A DNA stretch of 64,000 nucleotides, from contig VZRR01012739.1 of assembly GCA_013398015.1 (NCBI GenBank), positions 1 through 64,000 on the forward strand, given 5' to 3'. The position numbers and the translations under genes are program-made. This DNA comes from Oreocharis arfaki (taxonomy: Eukaryota; Chordata; Aves; Passeriformes; Paramythiidae). Each line of letters opens with the position of its first letter. Position 1 is the stretch's first letter. Of this stretch, positions 40,079 through 51,937 are shown in pieces. Below the pieces are notes generated by a model. It was not told the DNA's origin, searched no databases, and was given only the letters and a program-made list of their open reading frames with translations.

Positions 40079-40162
40079 CTGAGCTCAGCACCAGCACAAA
40101 AACCTCTGGAAAGAACCATCCTGAGCAAAGCACCAGCACAAAAACCTCTGGACAGAACCACC
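40079..40162. repeat. 42-bp tandem duplication, two copies
   Basis: Units 40079-40120 and 40121-40162 differ at four of 42 positions. Both contain CACCAGCACAAAAACCTCTG. The period is a multiple of three, so the open frame across it (39901-40308) shows two 14-residue repeats with the core STSTKTSG. I do not treat that frame as a gene. Confidence 0.9.
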
Positions 40163-43100
40163 TGCCCGGGCTCAGCTCCCCTCTTGAAGAACGAGCCTTT
40201 GCTTCACTTTTCCTTTCAGCTGCTGGGAAAATGTCAAGAGTGGATGAGTCACGTGGCAGACCAGATCTGAGTAAGAGCTTTTTTCACTTGGTGTTCGAGG
40301 CTCTGTGAACAAGTTTACTGCTGACCCCAATGCTTCATCAAAAAGGGGTTTGAATATTTCAGCAGATTTTGGATCATTAGTTGCTGACATAAAGACTATT
40401 ATCACCGAATAGCAAAGAAACTGTTAGTAATACTTTTTTTTATTAATTTTCTACATCAAAACCAACCAAACATGATCAAAACCACCACAAAACAGACTGG
40501 ATTTCTTGGCTATTTCAGTTCTTATTTTTCTTTTTCTGCCTTTTTTTTTTTTTGGTGCCATCAGGCACTAATAAACTTGAAAAAGCATTTGACAAGATGA
40601 GACTTGCAGGCCATTTTAGGAAGTGAGTTCCAGGTAGGCCTTAAGGAGTTGCTGATTAGCTTTTATCAGCAACTGTTACTCATGCCTCAGCCACATCTCA
40701 TTGCACGGAGCTGCTGCTCAATCTGTCACGTTCACTTTTGTCCCAGATCCTGCTGAAAGATGGTTCCACATTAGGGCCAAATGTTCAAACAAAAGGGAGT
40801 GAACACTGACGCCCCGACTCTCTTCTGCTCCTCTCTAACCAGAAGCTGATGCTTACATCTGGAGTTTCTGCGTTATTTTGGATATTCATATTTTATCTCT
40901 TTGCAAAAGAGGTAAAATTGTGGGAAGTCATGGCTGTTTTACTTCAGGATCCTGGCCTCTGCACTTGAAATGAGTTATTAACAGTTATACTGAGATATTA
41001 ACGTGTAATAATCGTAAAGGTGGCGTTTGCAAATAGATTGTAAAATTCACTTTCCATTTCCATCCAAAGATTCTTGCTTAACAGTGACATGAACAGATTG
41101 AGAAATCTTCTCTAGCTACCTACACCCAAAAATCAAACCAGGCAGCTGTTTCTGAAATGTATAGAACGTTCTGTCCTGACAATTTTCTTCTGTGAGTGGA
41201 CTGAGAGCTATTCTGCGTCTGTCACTTGTTGAGCTGGGAAGTGCCATGCTGGCAGACCTGAACTGCTCCACTGTGAGGAGTGAGAAAGGCTTTTCAGTAG
41301 CTGCATGTGTTATTTTTCGTATACACTGGAGGCCTTTTCATTCTCCCAGCCTCCCCAAAATTAAACCCCTTTCAATCCTCTATTCAAGCTTCCATGTAGT
41401 TCTTGAAGACTAATTATTGAGCAGGCTCCATTTATTCGGGCTGGGTTTTTAGCTGTTTTGTAGCTTCAGGAGCACGTCTCACATGGAAGAAAATATCCTG
41501 AGGAGGCAACAAAGAGAGATCTAGCTCTAAAATCTATGACAAATTTGGAAAGGTGTCAACAACATCAATCCTATTTTTTTCTGTCTGTAGCACAAAACCC
41601 TGACACAAAGAATCATGCTGGAGAAAGGATTTCAGCACAATATTTTGGCTAGTTATAAAAATGTGATAAATCTCCATCCTTTTTCTTGTCTCTTGTTGCA
41701 CAGCCTAAATCCCCAAGGATGCAGTCAGTTCTACAAGTTATTACCTGGATGTGCTAGATTCTGGTGTCCACACAAAGATGTCCCTGATTCACTGATAGAG
41801 CTGTTATCAAAAATTAAACCTCCTATTTTTACTTCCCATATTTTCATTTTGATCCTCAGCTCTCCCTCTCTCCTCAATGCCAATATGAAAAAAGGTGGGG
41901 CAAACATCAGACCTTCAAGAGAGCAGGTTCCTTTCAGAAACCTGGAGATACTTTTCTCATGAATAATATGAAGTGAAAGGGTTCATATTTTGAATTGAAC
42001 TTTTTTCAATACATCTTTTTCTTCCTAAAAATGTCCCAAAACAAATTAGCTGGTTTTCAACAATGTTTATGTTTATGGTCTAGTCAATAAAGACAGAGAG
42101 CAGAACCCATTTTTATCCCCTTCTACTCCTCCTCCCCTCTAAAAGGGAGGATTAAGTTGTTAGGTTTCTTTACAAATAAGAGGACTTTTCTTCTCCAGTG
42201 TTTCTCATTTGGGCATTTATAATTCAGATATGATTGAGTTTATTTCCCTGCTTTCATCTGTACTGTTTCTGTCAGCTGTCCTGATACCTCTGTACATTAA
42301 TGTTTGTGCCCCTGGTATGTGATGAATTCTGGACACTGGCTTCTTTATTACCATGTTAACCTGGAGGAACAGATTGGAATTTATGACCTTGGGTTAATCC
42401 CTCTGCTTTTCACCTTCCTTTTTGGATAACATTCATTGCATCATGCGGAATACATGCCTGATCCCTTGGTAGTTAGGTTAACAGCAGTGGGATCCTGCCT
42501 GGAGACAGGGCAGGGGATGTAATGTCCTTGCAGCTTCAGCTGTTTTGCTCTGGTAATTGTGCACACACTTTCTGCCTGCTGTTTTGATCCTGCTGTTGCT
42601 ATTGTTTGTTGGAGACCCATGCTGCCTCCGTGCCCAGCCTAAATTCCATTGTACCCACCCCACGGGCCTTTTGTGCAATGCCAAGCCAGCAAAAATCCTG
42701 GCATCCAGCTCATTTGTTGCCAGAGGGAGGTATGTGGGAAAGGCAGCTCAGCACTCACTGGGGACGGGGACTTGGCACACGCTGCCCAGCAGTTTCCACT
42801 ACACGTCCCCTGGGCTGGGACAGTTTTGCTTCAGGTGCTCCTACATTCATTTTCTGTGTTTGCCATTGAGTTCTGTTTGCCAGAACAGCAGAGAAATGCA
42901 GCTGCTGGGATTTTGTACTCTGGTTTTCACACTTCCAGCAGCATGTCCTACTAATGTGTTATTTGTATTACAGGAGTCTGTCGCAGGAGTCCCCACAGGC
43001 CTTGCTCCACATCTGAATCCCATTGTTCTGGCAGTATGAAAACAGAGTCAGAAACAGTCCCCAGCACAGAGAAACTTACAGTATTTTACTGTGACTGAAG

Positions 43101-44149
43101 GAGAATTTAGGAGGACCTCAGTGTCCAAATCTCTGAGAATGTCTAAGACTTTTCAGTTTTGAAGCACCACCGTAGTCCTGAAAGGACTGGCGTTGGGCAG
43201 AGGTCAAAGAGGGTTATCTAAAATAAACAGAAACCACCCTGTGCTGAACCCAGTGCTCCTCCACAGGCTCAGAAGCACCCTGGATGAACAAGCAGGAGAA
43301 AGCCAGACTAGTCCAGTAGGATGAGAGGAGAGGTAGGGATGCTTTGCTGAAACAGGTTGGGGGAAGCCCCCAAAAGAAGCAGAGATGGCATCTTGAAAAG
43401 GGCGGCAGCTCCTGGCACACTCAGGGACTGTAAACTTCCAGTGTCTGCACTGGGAATGTTTTGTGTTACTCTGCTCTCCACTATTAATATCAATGACATT
43501 TTTCTGCGTGATGGTTTCTCTTCCTGACTCACACAAAAGAAGACAGGCCACACAGGATGTCTTCAGTTGGGGGTTTGGCTATTTTGCAGCCTTCTTTCTG
43601 TTTCTTCTGTTTTCTCTCCCAGTTTTTATCACTGGCTTTAGCAGGCCTTTACAGGGTGACGATTTTTTTCTAGAGAACAGGTCTTAAATCACCAAAGGCT
43701 TCCTAAGTGCAGGACTGGGTCCTTCAGACACCAGCTGCTGTGCTGGTAGTCTGGGTCCCTGCTTTTCCTGACCCATGCCTCTGTTAGCAAATCTCTGTGG
43801 GGCTCCAGGACTTTCCATTTTACACTTAGGATGTTGTCACGCTGTTGTCAAACAGAGAAAGAAAACCCTGTTTCCCCACTTTGATTTAGGGAGAGTAACA
43901 ATGGGACACAGCCCTATTCAGAGTTCATTTTCTTTCCTATCCATGGATTTTAAGAGCCTTGGTCTGGCCAGTGTGAACCCAGGCCTGTCACATAGCTGGA
44001 AGGCAAAGATGTGCTCCCTCGGCTTCGAAAAAATACTCTTGTTTTGCTTTTCTGTAATGTTATTTTTTGTGTAAGTTTCTCTCCAGTCAATATTTACTGC
44101 TGGGCTATGTTGTCCATTAAATCCTGATGGGGGGAGGGCTGGAGCCTGG
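40163..44149. other. Unique noncoding DNA
   Basis: No mobile element or gene recognised. The 160-codon frame at 42557-43039 has a hydrophobic leader-like start but opens at TTG and overlaps two other open frames; it is not called. Confidence 0.45.
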
Positions 44150-44490
44150 AGCCTGCTGACAAGATCCTCATCTCAGGAACATTCTGTTGGCACCGGGGCT
44201 GCTCCAGCGCTGCCAGAACGAAACGCAAGGCGACTCTATCGGAGATAGGTCACACACTGTGTTTGGATTCGATTCCCTCCATCTGTTTGCCATAACTGTC
44301 CCCTTCTGCTCCAGGAAAAAGCTTTTTCTGGAGCGTGTCATCCTGCTGCACTCTCCCAGCCCAGTGCTTGGATCACCCCGAGCTGTTCCTCGGTAGGCAG
44401 CAGCAGTTGCTAAGGCTCGGTGATGAGCTCACCGAGCTGCGGAAAGGGGAGGAACGGGCTCCGAAACAAAGCACGGCACTGAAGGCGTGT
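44150..44490. other. CpG-rich patch with two hairpins
   Basis: About seventeen CpGs lie in roughly 300 bp, against a CpG-poor background. A perfect 9-bp inverted repeat with a 5-nt loop (GCTCGGTGA-TGAGC-TCACCGAGC) sits at 44415-44437. A smaller CCGAG-CTGTTC-CTCGG hairpin lies at about 44378-44393. It may be a small regulatory CpG element, a structured transcript or a repeat I do not recognise. Confidence 0.3.
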
Positions 44491-46035
44491 AAGATGTTCA
44501 CATGCAGCTGCCTGTGTTGAGGCTTGTGCATGGGGAGCTTTGAGGTGTCCTTTTATTCTCCTTTTTGGTTTGTTTGATTTTGGGGGTGTTTTTTTGGTTT
44601 TTTTTCAGTTGTTCTGTACCTGAAAAGTCTTGATATTAGGAAAAGGAATACGGCAGAACATCCTCATCCTTGGATGTGAATGGCCTATTTGAGCCCCATT
44701 CTGTTGGATATTTTATTTGTTTCTTTGTTTTTTATTACCTCCCCAAGCAAGAGGTCTTATTTAACCTTTCAGCCTTCCATACGAAGTTACTGACATAACC
44801 AGGTTTTTTCAGGTACCCTCATTTAGTTGCAAGACCAGCAAAAAGATGAAATTACTGACAGTACAGAGGCTGATTACAGACTCTGTCAGACCTACACACC
44901 ACAATGAGGATGTGGCTGGAGTGGAACCAAAGGCATTTGGTTAAACAAAGTATTTAAGAGAAGTTTGCAGTTAGAGCCTTGTCTGCAATGAAGGCTCAGC
45001 TAGACAAAAGGTGGGTTTGTTTGTTGAGGCTTTTTCGTCGGTTTCGCCATTATATAAATTGACTCAGTTCAATAAAAATCAAACACTCCAATAAAATCTG
45101 TCATGGAAAATTATATGGAAGCCTGGTTTTGTGCTGCAGGATGCACTTGAGGATAGATGACCCTGGAATGACACTATTGAGGAAAAAGTCTAGCAAAAAC
45201 ATAAAAAATTACATGAGTTGACCCTGAACTCCTCTGTGTAATTTTGTCCTGATTTCAGATGCGAGTCCCCTCTGAGAAGTGAAAGTCTTTCCGTGATCTA
45301 GATCCCCTACCCTACCTGAAGATTTAAAATGCTCTGCAGGGCAGTGACTGCTCCTTCAACTCTATAAAAACCTGCTCCCTGGCAGAATCCAGGGCAACAG
45401 TCAGAGGGACTGTTTATTTTTGTTTTATTCTAAGGCATAGTAATTGTTTGGCTTCCTGTTGCAAGACACCTGCATGCATTGTGCTGCCCTACCGATCCAA
45501 GGCTGGGCTCTGAAGAGGCTGTTCCTGCCTGCTTATGTTTCCAGCTCCCTGGGCATGTGTCTGTGTTGTTATATCTTTCTCCCTATTGATTGTTTTTCCA
45601 CTAATTTCTCTGCTTTTGTTTTTCCAGAGCTGAATCACCAAAGTTTACATAGTCTAGAAAAAATAGATTTCCAAGTCAGACCTTCCTTCCTAATAGTTTG
45701 CTGTCTTGTGTTTCTTTTTTTTTCCTCTCCCCACATTTGGCAACGCCTCAAAATCCATGTGCCAAGCATTGTATAAATAGGAGTAGTCATGGTGGTGCCC
45801 TGAGCAACTCACAGTTTAATTAAAGGCAGGAAAACAAGAACTAAGTGTAAAACAATAGGAAAGAGACTGAGGGCAGCAGTAAATATGCCATGGATTTAAA
45901 ATAGGCTCGATGTGCACAGTTGGTGCAAAGCTCCAGATCAGAAATCCAATGGCTTTGGCACAAGCTTTCCGTGGAATCAAGTGACCCCTCAGCATTTCCT
46001 CTGCCTTCCCTTCTTCCCTTTGCTCCTTATGGAGA
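44491..46035. other. Unique noncoding DNA
   Basis: No gene or repeat recognised; T-rich runs near 44588 and 45715. Confidence 0.5.
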
Positions 46036-46473
46036 TGATGCCTAATCAGGCCACCTAAAAAACAGAGACTAGACAAGAGTAAGGGAATAAAGGTAGGGAT
46101 TTATTTGAAGGGCCTTCAAAGGTACACCCTGGGGAGCCAGACGCTACTGCCAAGATGGACTCCGAGGTGGACCCCAGGCCACGAGTTCTTCACACTTTTA
46201 TAAGCTTAGTCTATTTGCATATCAAGTTTAATTCTCCAATTAAAGCTTCAGTTAATGATGGAATTATCCCCAAGCTCACCCCCCCTTCCCAAGATGTTGG
46301 GTTACATTTTGGGCCTAGGACAGGCCGGGTGTCCTTGGAGGGCAGGCCTGGAGAGGCTTTGTTGTGTCTGTCTGGCCTGAGAGAGCAGCAGCTCACAGAC
46401 TGCAAGAAACTTCAGAGTTCTACTCTAGACAGTACAGGGTTTTAAATTATAAAAGTTAAAACTGAAGGCATCA
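46036..46473 (-). mobile_element. Solo LTR, class-I-like endogenous retrovirus, intact copy
   Basis: A 438-bp element with perfect 8-bp inverted termini: TGATGCCT on the minus strand start and AGGCATCA at its end. On the plus strand the left terminus reads TGATGCCTAATCAGG. Flanking 4-mers GAGA (46032-46035) and GACA (46474-46477) are a one-mismatch target duplication; 4-bp duplications are usual for gammaretrovirus-like (ERV1) elements. Read on the minus strand it has U3, the octamer ATGCAAAT (46220-46213), a TATAAAA box (46202-46196), AATAAA (46105-46100) and a short U5. No internal genes are attached, so it is a solo LTR left by recombination. It matches the copy at 51938-52138 with four differences over about 155 comparable bases. 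Confidence 0.88.
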
Positions 46474-47019
46474 GACAAGCTGCTCTGCTGATAGCCCTCA
46501 CAGTGCTCTGCCCCTGCACAGATGAGAGGAAGTAAAGGAATTATAGCAGCTGCAGTCAGGAGGGCATTTCCTGAGGTCTTGGCCCTGCTTTAAGCCTGGG
46601 TTTTTCGAGCAAAGAGTATTTTCAGCTCCTGCATCCCCTGCTGTGCAGGTCCAGCTCACCTACTGTGAGTGTCTGATATGGAACAATCATAACCAAAATC
46701 TGCTGGCTTTCTTTTTCTGTGCAGACGAGTGGGCAGAAGCTGGAGATGTCCTGGCATGGCCCCTCTCCTCCTCTCACAGCCACACTGCAATGGCTTAGAA
46801 TTCTTCTGGCAAGTTAAAGCTGCTGTCCTTGGAGTGCCACAGGGAGGTATCAACATTTCCCAGCACAACTCATCTGCTGGTGTCCCATTACCTGTCCTAC
46901 TCCAGCCAGATGAGGTACAAACACCAGGGTTCAGTATTTCAGCAAGGGATCGGTGTCTGCGTGGGGAGTACGGGGGCTTGGAGAGGAAAAAGAGGGGAAG
47001 ACAAGACAGAGGAAATACT
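46474..47019. other. Noncoding DNA between LTR and CR1
   Basis: No gene or repeat recognised. Part of a long minus-strand open frame (46656-47297) runs through here into the CR1 fragment; it starts without ATG context of interest and is not called. Confidence 0.45.
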
Positions 47020-47325
47020 GATCCCCCCTGAGCCTCCTTTTCTCCGGGCTGAGCCCCTTTCCCAGCTCCCTCAGCCCCTCCTGGGGCTCCAGCCCCTTCC
47101 CAGCTCTGTTCCCTTCCCTGGACACGCTCCAAGCCCTCAATGTCCTTTTTGTCATCTGGGGCCAAAAACTGATCCCAGGAATTAAGGGGTGGCCTCAGCA
47201 GTGCCCAGCACAGGACACAGTCACAGCCCTGGTCCTGCTGGCACACCATTGCTGCACAGCCCAGGTGCCCTTGGCCTTCTTGCCCACCTGGGCACACCTG
47301 GGCTCATGTTCAGACACTATTGCCA
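47020..47325 (-). mobile_element. CR1 LINE internal fragment lacking its 3' end
   Basis: CTGAGCCTCCTTTTCTCCGG, then CCCCTCCTGGGGCTCCAGCC, 'ggacacgctccaagccctcaatgtcc', 'ggtcctgctggcacaccattgctgcaca' and 'ggccttcttgcccacctgggcacac' follow the antisense of the region upstream of the CR1 3' end. Element sense is minus. The terminal roughly 300 bp and the octamer tail are absent at the left, which is unusual because CR1 insertions normally keep the 3' end. Deletion after insertion is the simplest reason. Confidence 0.85.
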
Positions 47326-47602
47326 ATACTGGAAAAAACATATATTTAAAAAATTCACTTATTCTAGTCTCTTCAGAATGGATCTTTCAATCTTCATTCT
47401 TATTTTTGACACCAGACAGATCTGCTGCCTCAGCATCAGTAACTTAAAGAAAGCAAGGGTAACAATCTTCTTCTCAAAAATACAAAATCTTGCAGGATAT
47501 CTCATTTCTTATTTCTTAAATGAAACACCACACTACTAAGTTGCATTAAAAGTTTCTATGTTAAAAATATGGCATTATTGCAGTGCCTTCTCAGATCTTG
47601 AG
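47326..47602. other. AT-rich noncoding DNA
   Basis: No recognised element between the CR1 fragment and the LTR fragment. Confidence 0.45.
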
Positions 47603-47735
47603 TCCTAGTTTCAGCTGAAATAGAGTTCATTTTCTTCCTGGTTGCTGACACAGGGCTGTGTTTTGGATTTAGTGGGAGAATAATGCTGATAACACACTGG
47701 TGGTTTAGTTATTGCTAAATAGTTCTCACCCTACA
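47603..47735 (-). mobile_element. ERVL-like avian LTR fragment (3' part)
   Basis: TCCTAGTTTCAGCTGAAATA, 'gagttcattttcttcctg', 'gctgtgttttggatttagtgggagaataatgctgataacacac' and 'gtttagttattgctaaatag' are the antisense of the right half of the LTR family seen at 29871-30197. The true 3' terminus is at the left and the 5' half is missing, so this is a truncated, old copy. No coding sequence. Confidence 0.75.
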
Positions 47736-47940
47736 CACCAAAGTGACTGATCCAGATGGAAATTCTACTGTGCTTATCTGACATGTGGAGGACAGATGAT
47801 GACATAATCCAAAATACACAAGAAACTTGCAGTAAAATAAATCCAAAACCAGCCAAAGCCTGTTCTCTGTGAAGCAGCCACTCTTCTATGGGCAGTTGAT
47901 TTCCATTAGGATACATTTGGGATATTTGCAAGAAGATTAG

Positions 47941-47994
47941 AATTAGAATTAGAATTAGAATTAGAATTAGAATTAGAATTAGAATTAGAATTAG
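47941..47994. repeat. (AATTAG)9 hexamer array
   Basis: Nine perfect AATTAG units, preceded by a GATTAG unit and followed by decayed copies to about 48011. The unit (TTAGAA in another register) differs from the telomere unit TTAGGG at two positions, and no true telomeric units are seen. Confidence 0.97.
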
Positions 47995-48011
47995 TTAAAA
48001 TTAGAATTAAT

Positions 48012-49534
48012 TGTGCTTTGTTTTGGGTGCAATCACCGAATCATAAATGCTTCACGTTGGAAAGGAGATTTTATAGCCCTGTTCCACAGGTTTAGGTTTT
48101 TAAACTGTTGAAAAATGGAACCATTTAGAAATTTATAGTAAAGCTAAAAAAGACAACAACCTACTGCCCCTGAGACATTTCTCCACGTTATTACAATTGA
48201 GGGTTTTTTGCTGTAGTTACCTTAGTCAAAGACCTGATTTGTTTTTGAAAGTTTACCGAAATTGCTATTCACATTTGTGTTCATAAACGCATTTCCTTGA
48301 AGTAGTAATGCGTGGCATTTGATGATGTTTTGAGCACTGAAGAGCTACGTTATTTTGTTTTTTTCATCAGGGAGGACAAAAAAAAGGCATCTCTGTATGA
48401 CAAATGAGCTGCCTAATCTGCACTTGCCTCAACCAGATTTTAAGCTATTACTTATGTTTTATTCCATGCACTTTTTTATTTCTTCTCTTCTTTCCATTGG
48501 CAGAAACACTGGTGTACGTAGCTGACATCTGGATTGAAAAATAAAAGCTTTGAAGGCCAACATATTGACTCATAAGTCTTTACTTCCACTTTTAATATGA
48601 TTATTATTTTCATTTTGTAAAGCTAAAGAAAGAAGGCTCACTCATAGAACAGATTACATTTCCTGAAAGGACATAGGGATATCAAAAAGGGACCAAAAAA
48701 AACCCCAAAGAGTTTATACTGAGAGGACCCTAAAGAATAGATGTCAATGAAATGACACAATAAATAAATTACAATCTGGCTCAATAATTAATTGAATTTT
48801 TTCTGGTGATGAAAAGATGGATGAAGAGAGAGGACAATCCAAGTGACAGTATTTGTTTAAAGCAATCAAGAATAAGATCAATTACTCAGTGTTGTAAACA
48901 ATTAATCTGAGCTGCGCTCATCCTTCTGTTTGATGTGGATTTTTCTGGCTGGAGATTGGAGAAAAAGAAAATTCCTGAATTAGGACAGGGAGGTTTTTTA
49001 TGATAATATTTCACATAATAAAAGAAGGGAATACAATAAATCATTTCTTTTCATGTCTGAAAGGTTTTGAAATGGGAACCAAGTTCACTTCATAATACAC
49101 TCGTACAACTCAGAGCAAATTGTAATTATACAGATATGAAAATCAGAATTAAGAATTTTAATTCCAAATTCACAACTACTTGTCTCAGATTTTACTAATG
49201 ATTTATGATGAATAGATTACTTTCGAAATGATTAAATTATTAATAACCTAGATAATATTTCAGGATTTAATGGAATCTTTTTAATATATCCAAAGTACAG
49301 TTGTTGTTACTATTATTATTTTTATTATTTAATATTGATGCCCACTTCTACAAGTATAGGTATTATATGGAACCACTTGCATAGAAATTTTATTTTCTAA
49401 TATCTAGAAATAAAAGATTTGATGTCTGATATAAAATGCACTAAACCCAAGAAACTTTCTCTAATTAATTCCTGATTAGCTTTTGGTTTAAAATCTCAGT
49501 AACTGGGGGAGAAAACAAAGCATTAAACCAGACC
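48012..49534. other. AT-rich noncoding DNA with dense ATTA/TAAT words
   Basis: Between about 48720 and 49310 the sequence is strongly AT-rich with repeated AATTA, ATTAAT, TAATGA and ATTATT words and few ORFs. That texture is found in developmental enhancers but also in plain AT-rich introns. No gene or repeat is recognised. Confidence 0.25.
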
Positions 49535-49895
49535 ATAAAATCCTAGAATACCAGTTTGGAAGGGATCTCAAGGATCGTCTGGCCCAACCTTTCTGGCAAC
49601 AGCACAGCGTGGACAAGGCAGCCCAGCACCCTGTCCTGCTGAATCTTGAATTTGCCCCGTGGTGGAGAATCCAGCACTTCCCTGGGGAGGTTATTCCAGG
49701 GGCTCATTGTTATTGTGCAAAGTTATCCCCTGGTGGCCAACTGGAACCTCCCCAGGAGGAACTTCTGCACATTATCCCTCATCTTTTCCAAGGCACTCCT
49801 TGTAAAAAGGGAAGCTCCACCTTCCTTGAAGCCACCCTTTAAATGCTGGAATGTGGGGATAAGGCTCTTCCAGCTTATCCAGGTCTCCCTGCACG
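49535..49895 (-). mobile_element. CR1 LINE 3' end, older subfamily
   Basis: From the left: AAATCCTAGAATACCAGTTT, GGAAGGGATCTCAAGGATCG, 'gaatccagcacttccctggggaggttattccagggg' and 'ctcccctggtggccaactgg'-like text, then 'ccttgtaaaaagggaagctcc' and 'ggataaggctcttccag'. This is the antisense CR1 3' region, diverged from the other copies here. The 5' end is truncated at the right and no RT remains. Confidence 0.85.
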
Positions 49896-51449
49896 GTGGT
49901 TCTTCCCTCTGGAGTATTCCCTTCCCCTCTTAGTTTGGTAATTCCAGTGCAGGAAAAACAAACAACTATGAGGGAAATCTCTTCATCGATGTTCAGTATG
50001 GGCTGACCATACTTTTTAAAATAAATATTAAAATTTAAAACTGCTTATAATATTGTTTATTTGTTTTCCAGAGCAGAGAACAGTTGGAACTCAGTAAATC
50101 GCATGCCAACTGGCCTTAAAAACATCTCACAAGGAGAAATTACTTTCTCTGTTCTCTTGGCTTTCTCTATCTGAATGTAACCAACTGTCCTCAAACAGCT
50201 TCTTCCTTGTCTGCTCTTACTGCTGAGGTTTATTACAGAGATAAAGCAGAGGTCCAGACACCAAAAATCTGACTCTTGTTCCCAGATCAACCACAGCCTT
50301 TCATGTGACCTTGGACCACTCATTTATCTCAACTTCAAAGGCAATAGGGAGGATAAAATTAATCGCCGTGGTGCCCTCAGATGCTGTAATGGAAGGGTCA
50401 CCCTCGGGTACCAACTGCATTTTTTAGGGGGGAAAACCAGTCTAAGAGTGTGCTGACATAAATTTAAAATGTAGTACTCCCTCCTTTGTCCTGCGCCTGC
50501 CATCTGTAGAGCTGCCACCCAAACCACAGCAAAAAAAAAAGATTTAAAAAACCTTTTCCATTAAAGATGTTACCAGATTTTAGTGACCTAGAAGGATGAC
50601 CTCTTCCTGGAAATCCTGATGGCAGGTGCTCTTAGATACTGTTGAAAACTAAAATTTTCCATGAAACTGTGCCTGAGTTCCATCTGTTTGTTCTGTGTTT
50701 GTGACCTGGCTGTGCCCCTGTGCAAGCTCCAGCTCACAGGATGGAAAAGGAGTCTCAGAATCTCACCTCGATTTTTCATTGGCAGCTTTTCCTCAAACAC
50801 ACAAAAAAGTGCACCTTTATTTCAACCGTGCTTACAAAAGCAAGACATTCTTATGCAAGGCATTGGTGTAGCGCTCTCAGTGTAACACAGCTTTTGAGTG
50901 GAAAAATAAAAGCATCGAGGTGTTTTCACTGTGTCTTGAAGACAATCTTGAGTTAAACCCATACCTGTTCTAAAAAGAGCAGCTTCTAAGGTGATTTTTG
51001 GCTATGCTGGGTAATGATGATAATAGAATTTCTTTCACGCAATTTTTTAGCTGAGAAGAAAATGAATACTTTTCTTTTTTTCTGTTGTGTACCATCTTGA
51101 CTTACCTAAATACCTCTTGTAGGAGACACAGTTCAATGCTCTCAGCATTAAAAGTTGCTGAGTTTCTGTGATCTGCATTTTGCAAGAAGGGCTTGCTCAA
51201 TCAAGGACCCCGTGACCTCAAAATCTGTAAAGTTGTGCCGCAGTCCTATGAAATTTGAAGCTTTTTATGGTTTATTCTAAACAGAATGGGAGGCAGAAAT
51301 GTGTTTTGTGGTGTGCCACAAGTGAAGTGTCGTGGAGGGAGAGGAGAGCAGAAATTGAGCCTGTAATTACTGATCTCTGGGATTTGTTGTGAGATATATG
51401 AAAGGAGCCCTTTGAGAGCTCTTAACTGAATTCATGTAAACGTCACCAC
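49896..51449. other. Unique noncoding DNA
   Basis: No gene, RNA gene or mobile element recognised. Confidence 0.5.
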
Positions 51450-51762
51450 AGAATCATCACAGAATGGCCTGGATTGGATTAGGCATTAAAGATCAGGTTG
51501 TTCCAGTTCCTGCCATGGGCTGGGACACCTTCCACTATCCCAGGGTGCTCCAACCTGGCCTTGGACATTGCCAGGGATCCAGGGGCAGCCACAGCTGCTC
51601 TGGGCAGCCTGGGCCTCCCCACTCTCCCAGCCAAAGATTTATTCCCAATATCCAAACCTCCTTTCTGTCAGTTTGAAGCCCTTTCTCTTGTCCTGTCACT
51701 CTGTGCTCCTGTAAATTGTCTCTCTCCATCTTTCCTGTAGGCTCCCTTATTCTTTATAAAAA
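51450..51762 (-). mobile_element. CR1 LINE 3' end fragment
   Basis: AGAATCATCACAGAATGGCC then 'agatcaggttgttccagttcctgccatgggctgggacaccttccactat', 'caacctggccttggacattgccagggatccaggggcagccacagc' and 'tgtcagtttgaagccctttctcttgtcctgtcac', each close to the avian CR1 3' region in antisense. The tail is at the left, so the element is on the minus strand and 5'-truncated at about 51762. Confidence 0.9.
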
Positions 51763-51937
51763 GTTTGCCGATTCATTAGCAGGGATATTTGTCCACTGAC
51801 TTTAATGATTAAGATACATTTTGAGGGTGCAAACCCACCACCCATCTCTGTGCTACACCCAGCTGAAGAGCTGTCCCTTCACAGAGGTGACACCCAGTTT
51901 TCCTGTCCTTTCCAGGATCCCTGGAACAAAAGGGAGC

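Noticed and set aside
42557..43039. 160-codon frame with a leucine-rich leader-like start
   Set aside because: The start codon is TTG, two other plus frames are open across the same bases, and there is no recognisable mature domain.
46656..47297. 213-codon minus-strand open frame, longest in the window
   Set aside because: Nearly half of it lies in the antisense CR1 fragment, the rest is GC-rich with overlapping frames on both strands, and no domain is recognisable.
47941..47994. Interstitial telomere repeat
   Set aside because: The unit is AATTAG/TTAGAA, with no TTAGGG units present.
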